DNA of 7,892 nucleotides from an uncultured Flavobacteriales bacterium (GTDB taxonomy: Bacteria > Bacteroidota > Bacteroidia > Flavobacteriales > Crocinitomicaceae): positions 1 to 7,892 of the forward strand of contig CAMLET010000138.1 in assembly GCA_946479125.1 (NCBI GenBank). The letters are read 5' to 3'. Positions within the stretch are counted from its first letter, which is position 1. Every line of letters starts with the position of its first letter. Of this stretch, positions 4,567 to 7,892 are shown one piece after another. The position numbers and the translations under genes are program-made. Below the pieces are notes generated by a model. It ran no database searches and was not told the DNA's origin. It saw nothing but the letters and a program-made list of their open reading frames with translations.

Positions 4567-6744
4567 TTATTGAATACTAATTGCTTGTTGTGATGTTCCA
4601 TTTTTGGAAGTCAAACGAACAAAGTAAATTCCAGATTCAACGTTCAGGTTCATGTCTACAACTGTTTCTCCTTTTGAAACCGTTGCAGTTGCAACTTGTT
4701 TTCCTTGTATGTCGACAATACTGAGTTGTGCTTCTTCTGCAAGCGCATTAAAGATGATTTGGAATGCTCCATTATTTGGAACCGGATAAATCATCATTGA
4801 AGCATTATTCAATTCATTGATTCCAGCAGTACATTCATCAATAATTACGTTAACGCTATCTGTAAGCGTACAATTAACTTCATCAACCACGGATAAAACA
4901 ATCTCACCAGAATTTTGTACAGCAAAAGAGTTAAAATTGTTGTTTACACCATTCCATGTATATGATTCATAACCAAAACCTCCGGAGATGATATACAATC
5001 CATCTTCAGAACAAACAGTAGTGTCAGCACCAAGATCAATTGAATTGAACGTAAATGTTATTTTATTTGGACAACCATAGTTTTCCAATGTAGCTGTTAA
5101 TCGAGTTGCAGTATCTGTAGTCTGTATGTAAAAAATAGTCTCATCATCACCACCAAAAGTAGATGTACCACCTTCATAATGCCCATAAAAACGATTGTTC
5201 GTTGGATGAACAATAAAGCTTGCCATGTCTGAAAAATCGGTAAGTAAGCTAATGCTTGTTGCCAGATCCGTTGTGAAATTGAAATCAACAATAGAATCAT
5301 CAGATGCTCTAAAATAAGCGTGACGATCTGTACCGTCAAATCCTGACATTCCCCAATCAGCCCAGTTTTCAGAACCATAAATATCCAGATTATGTTCACC
5401 CATTGGTGTTACCAAACCGTTTAAGATCGAAATATGATAGAAATTATAATTCCCGTAAGCAGTTCCAACAATTAGTTCGTTATAACCAGCAAGCATTACA
5501 CCCTGGTTTTCAACTCCAAATGTAACAGGCTCCGATAACATGATTAATTCATCACCATATGATAAATCCTCGTTAAGCGAACGTAGTGAATTCATTGTGA
5601 ATCCATCCAGGTTGTCGCTATTAGGTGCGTGAGGAACTGCTGTATTATAAATAGTATAAAGTTTTACTTGCGCTAAATCTGTAAAGATCCCATCGCGTTT
5701 CGGCAAATCAATTCCATCTTGTAAATTCAAATCAAAACGAGCAGTTGCATCATCACCAACGATATAAACGTAGTTTTCTGTAACTGCTATTCCTCCACGA
5801 TCATCTCCTGAAATCACATCATGATCTGCGATTTGAAAATTCGCAGTGTCAATCGAGTCAATTGAATATGCAAAAGGACTTGATACAATTGCACTGTATA
5901 CCTCTGTTGGGCTTGTCATTATTGGGTTCAACGTTACATTTGTACCAATTCCGATTAGATCCGATAGACCCAGATCTGTTGTATAAACAGTTGAAATATT
6001 TCCGGTGTTGATTGTTGGTCCCATATTCATACATGTAACCATCGATTGATCAGCAGGATTTTCGAATACAGTAAAGCTCGCACTGTCTTGAGTGTAACAT
6101 CCGTTTGCCTCAGTAAAGGTATAAGTGGCATAGTAAACTCCATATGGCAATGCAGATGGATCAATTTGACCATTTGTTATACCGGCACCTGAAAAAGTAC
6201 CTCCAACCGGTAAGCCAGTTAAATTGATTGGATCAGCCGATTGACAAAAAAGATTGTCATTAAGAGATATGCTTGCCTGTTCTGAAGGTACACCTGTTGT
6301 ACAGTAATTATAGGTTAGCTTCGCACGCATTCTGTTGTTAGAACAATACGGATAAACATTCCCCTGTTTTACAAATTTCAACACTACAGTGCTTGAAAAC
6401 GAATTTATTGTAGCCATTGGTATGGTAATCGTCGAAACAAACGGCGTACAGCTATAGAAGGCTGTAGTAGTGAAATTTCCTAGTAAAGCTGCCCCTGGAC
6501 CAAAAACATTATAAGAGCCACTTCCGTCAAAATAGGCTTCACCTTCAATTGCCAAAATGGCATCTGAATATGCTCCGGAAGCTAATGAATTGAACGTGTA
6601 ATACATTGTGTCAGATGAGTAATCAATATAATTGTAATCATCGTTTGAGGGTGTGCTTCCATAACTGGAATAGGTTTGGGAAAAACTGTTGAAAGTGGTA
6701 AGCGCTGCTATAAGCAAGCTGAAGATCAAGTAATTTTTTTTCAT
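4567..6744 (-). CDS. Secreted T9SS cargo protein with type A C-terminal sorting domain
   Basis: The 725-aa protein is exported by Sec and then across the outer membrane by the type IX system. Residues 1-22 form a signal peptide (MKKNYLIFSLLIAALTTFNS then FS), with likely cleavage before Gln23. Residues 24-150 form a beta-rich unit of unknown family with several Cys. Residues about 157-230 match a PKD/Ig-like repeat common in Bacteroidota surface proteins (GGTFSGAGITNGQ, YATYTFTEANGCYTQDSASF). Residues about 235-560 have spaced strand motifs (GGIAVTENYVYIVG, MLAGYNELIVGTAYGNYNFY, FIVHPTNNRFYGHYEG) suggestive of a beta-propeller. Residues about 568-637 form a second PKD-like domain (IDLGADTTVCSEDG, SYTWNG). 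The sorting domain (about 650-725) shows YPVPNNG, IVDIQGKQV, and SGIYFVRL near the end. The ligand or activity is not recognisable; adhesion or surface coating is possible. It is monocistronic, convergent with the two-component pair. Confidence 0.9.
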   Translation of the reverse strand: MKKNYLIFSLLIAALTTFNSFSQTYSSYGSTPSNDDYNYIDYSSDTMYYTFNSLASGAYSDAILAIEGEAYFDGSGSYNVFGPGAALLGNFTTTAFYSCTPFVSTITIPMATINSFSSTVVLKFVKQGNVYPYCSNNRMRAKLTYNYCTTGVPSEQASISLNDNLFCQSADPINLTGLPVGGTFSGAGITNGQIDPSALPYGVYYATYTFTEANGCYTQDSASFTVFENPADQSMVTCMNMGPTINTGNISTVYTTDLGLSDLIGIGTNVTLNPIMTSPTEVYSAIVSSPFAYSIDSIDTANFQIADHDVISGDDRGGIAVTENYVYIVGDDATARFDLNLQDGIDLPKRDGIFTDLAQVKLYTIYNTAVPHAPNSDNLDGFTMNSLRSLNEDLSYGDELIMLSEPVTFGVENQGVMLAGYNELIVGTAYGNYNFYHISILNGLVTPMGEHNLDIYGSENWADWGMSGFDGTDRHAYFRASDDSIVDFNFTTDLATSISLLTDFSDMASFIVHPTNNRFYGHYEGGTSTFGGDDETIFYIQTTDTATRLTATLENYGCPNKITFTFNSIDLGADTTVCSEDGLYIISGGFGYESYTWNGVNNNFNSFAVQNSGEIVLSVVDEVNCTLTDSVNVIIDECTAGINELNNASMMIYPVPNNGAFQIIFNALAEEAQLSIVDIQGKQVATATVSKGETVVDMNLNVESGIYFVRLTSKNGTSQQAISIQ

Positions 6745-6767
6745 ATGTAGAATTAAATATATTCCAG

Positions 6768-6775
6768 CAAAACTA
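6768..6775 (-). promoter_or_regulatory. Candidate -7 promoter element of the secreted-protein gene
   Basis: On the minus strand this reads TAGTTTTG, an exact match to the Bacteroidota TAnnTTTG -7 consensus, 23 bp upstream of the start codon at 6744. The implied leader of roughly 15-20 nt is reasonable. A TTG -33 box is not seen at the expected distance, so support is partial. Confidence 0.42.
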
Positions 6776-6875
6776 GGTCTTTTAACCGTGGCTGATTATA
6801 TCTACAGCTAAATCAGGGGGTAACCCTTATTCGCTTTATTTACATCATAAATAGCATGGAGGAAGGGAATGTTTT

Positions 6876-6958
6876 TTCAATTTTCAGAGTTATCATAAAA
6901 TGACAAAAACGAAAATTGAATGATGAATAAAATTCATTTATCAGACAACTTTCGTTTT
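6876..6958 (-). terminator. Overlapping AT-rich inverted repeats; possible ndh terminator or leader switch
   Basis: TTCAATTTTC (6876-6885) and GAAAATTGAA (6911-6920) are a perfect 10-bp inverted pair. AAAACGAAA (6906-6914) and TTTCGTTTT (6950-6958) are a perfect 9-bp pair that shares bases 6911-6914 with the first, so the two stems exclude one another. ATGAAT/ATTCAT (6923-6937) lies in the second loop. In the minus-strand transcript the second stem ends CGTTTTTG, about 70 nt after the ndh stop, which could terminate ndh. The AT-rich composition makes chance pairing a real alternative. Confidence 0.3.
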
Positions 6959-7027
6959 AGCGATTCTTAGATGTTGGAGAGGATTGAATGTTTACTTGAT
7001 TTATCGATGAACAAATCTTTTCGATGC

Positions 7028-7892
7028 TTAAGTATTATTCCCCAGTGCTTCTCGTTTACTTTCGTCTCTGAGAATCAAACGCAAGGAACTATCACCTGTC
7101 AAATAGCTCCAGGCCCAATTGTAGAAGACCACAATTTTATTTCGAATGCTCAGAATCAACATCAAATGAAGTAACATCCAAACCATCCAGGCAAAATAAC
7201 CCTGAAAACTCATGAACGGAAGATCAACAACAGCTTTGTGTTTACCTATTGTCGCCATTGAGCCTTTGTCTTTATATTCGAAAGGAGTCAACTTACCGTT
7301 TTTCCATTTCTGAACGAAATTTTTCGCAAGTGTTTTCCCTTGATTGATTGCTACATTGGCTAATTGTGGATGTCCTTGCGGATACTTTTCCGTTTCCATG
7401 TAAGAAATGTCACCAATAGCGTAAATATGCTCGTAGCCCTGAACTTCTGAGAATCGGTTTACAGTATAACGAGAACGAACCATGGTTGCATTTTCTAAAC
7501 CTGGAATTGTATTTCCAGTGACTCCAGCTGCCCAAATCACACTTTGTGTTGGGATGATTTCTCCGCTTTTCAGCTTCAGATCATGACCATTATAGTTCTC
7601 TACAACAGTTGATGTTCGTACTTCAACACCCAATTGCTCCAAATATTTTCTCGACCACTTTCGGGAAGCATCGCCCATCGCATTCAATGTATTCTCACTT
7701 CCTTCTAATAAAATGATCTTCAGTTTAGAAAAATCGTATTGCGGATAATCCTTAGGAAGAACTCTACGTTTCATTTCTGCAAAAGCACCTGAAAGCTCAA
7801 CTCCAGTTGGACCAGCGCCTACAATTACCAGGTTCATCAATTCCTCACGCTCTTTATCGTCAACAAACATGATCTTCTCAAACTTTGAAAGA
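7028..7892 (-). CDS. ndh: Type II NADH:quinone oxidoreductase (NDH-2), C-terminal two thirds; continues past right edge
   Basis: This single-subunit flavoprotein passes electrons from NADH to the membrane quinone pool without pumping protons. The window holds the last 287 residues; the frame stays open to the edge, so the first FAD-binding GxGxxG and about 140 residues are missing, judged from the usual 420-430 aa. Visible motifs in order: the NADH-binding Rossmann segment LVIVGAGPTGVELSG, VIWAAGVTGNTIPGL, the second FAD contact HIYAIGD, and the quinone-site region PQLANVAINQGKTLAKNF, where Gln of the family's AQxAxxQ-type helix is kept. The end is hydrophobic and aromatic (GYFAWMVWMLLHLMLILSIR, then NKIVVFYNWAWSYLT), typical of Bacteroidota NDH-2 with membrane-inserted C-terminal helices. 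The Met at 7870 lies inside the conserved run leading to the Rossmann fold and is not the start. No frameshift is seen. Regulation cannot be judged because the promoter is outside the window. Confidence 0.93.
   Translation of the reverse strand, partial: LSKFEKIMFVDDKEREELMNLVIVGAGPTGVELSGAFAEMKRRVLPKDYPQYDFSKLKIILLEGSENTLNAMGDASRKWSRKYLEQLGVEVRTSTVVENYNGHDLKLKSGEIIPTQSVIWAAGVTGNTIPGLENATMVRSRYTVNRFSEVQGYEHIYAIGDISYMETEKYPQGHPQLANVAINQGKTLAKNFVQKWKNGKLTPFEYKDKGSMATIGKHKAVVDLPFMSFQGYFAWMVWMLLHLMLILSIRNKIVVFYNWAWSYLTGDSSLRLILRDESKREALGNNT

Larger units (their letters stand above)
6745..7027. other. Intergenic region between ndh and the secreted-protein gene
   Basis: This 283-bp stretch lies downstream of ndh and upstream of the secreted-protein gene, both on the minus strand. 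It contains a candidate promoter element near the right-hand gene start of the cargo protein and a set of overlapping AT-rich inverted repeats. A plus-strand reading frame beginning at 6971 runs mainly antisense to ndh and has no recognisable features, so no gene is called here. Confidence 0.6.

Noticed and set aside
5097..5399. Minus-strand 100-codon reading frame
   Set aside because: It is an out-of-frame shadow within the 725-aa T9SS cargo gene with no domain features.
6971..7174. Plus-strand 67-codon reading frame
   Set aside because: It is mostly antisense to the well-supported ndh gene, has no recognisable motif, and lies where ndh coding constraint explains the open frame.

Overview
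The window looks like a chromosomal segment of a Bacteroidota species, most likely order Flavobacteriales. The evidence is a type IX secretion (T9SS) type A C-terminal sorting domain, a lipoprotein signal with an acidic tail just after the cysteine, a Bacteroidota-style NDH-2 with membrane helices at its C terminus, TPR-type sensor kinases of the HisKA_3 class, few clear Shine-Dalgarno sites, TAnnTTTG-like promoter elements, and low G+C. I cannot name the genus from the sequence.

Layout, left to right. The minus-strand 5' end of a dinB-like Y-family DNA polymerase runs off the left edge (1-134). Next is a 476-bp gene-free stretch (135-610). It is dense in short inverted repeats: a GC-rich hairpin in the dinB leader, a direct repeat of GAGGAAAGCT, two terminator-like hairpins with no gene in front of them, a roughly 100-bp element with inverted ends and internal palindromes, and a separate perfect 18-bp palindrome. 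A plus-strand lipoprotein gene follows (611-1705). Its product resembles the N-terminal half of the T9SS/gliding motor protein GldM, with a lipoprotein signal in place of the transmembrane helix. A purine-rich hairpin terminator closes that gene.

A translationally coupled two-component pair comes next on the plus strand: a TPR-containing sensor histidine kinase (1875-3860) and a NarL/FixJ-type response regulator (3860-4480). They overlap by one base at a TAATG junction. A very strong bidirectional terminator (4516-4558) separates the pair from a convergent minus-strand gene for a 725-aa secreted T9SS cargo protein (4567-6744). The 283-bp gap upstream of that gene holds a candidate -7 promoter element and overlapping AT-rich inverted repeats. 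The right edge holds the 3' two thirds of an NDH-2 NADH:quinone oxidoreductase gene on the minus strand (7028-7892).

How the genes fit together: the kinase and regulator form one signalling unit, with target genes that cannot be told from the sequence. The 725-aa protein is a substrate of the T9SS and the lipoprotein resembles one of its motor components, but no core T9SS gene lies in the window, so a functional link between them is only inference. dinB and ndh look like ordinary housekeeping genes. The most unusual items are the GldM-like lipoprotein and the structured repeat cluster just upstream of it.
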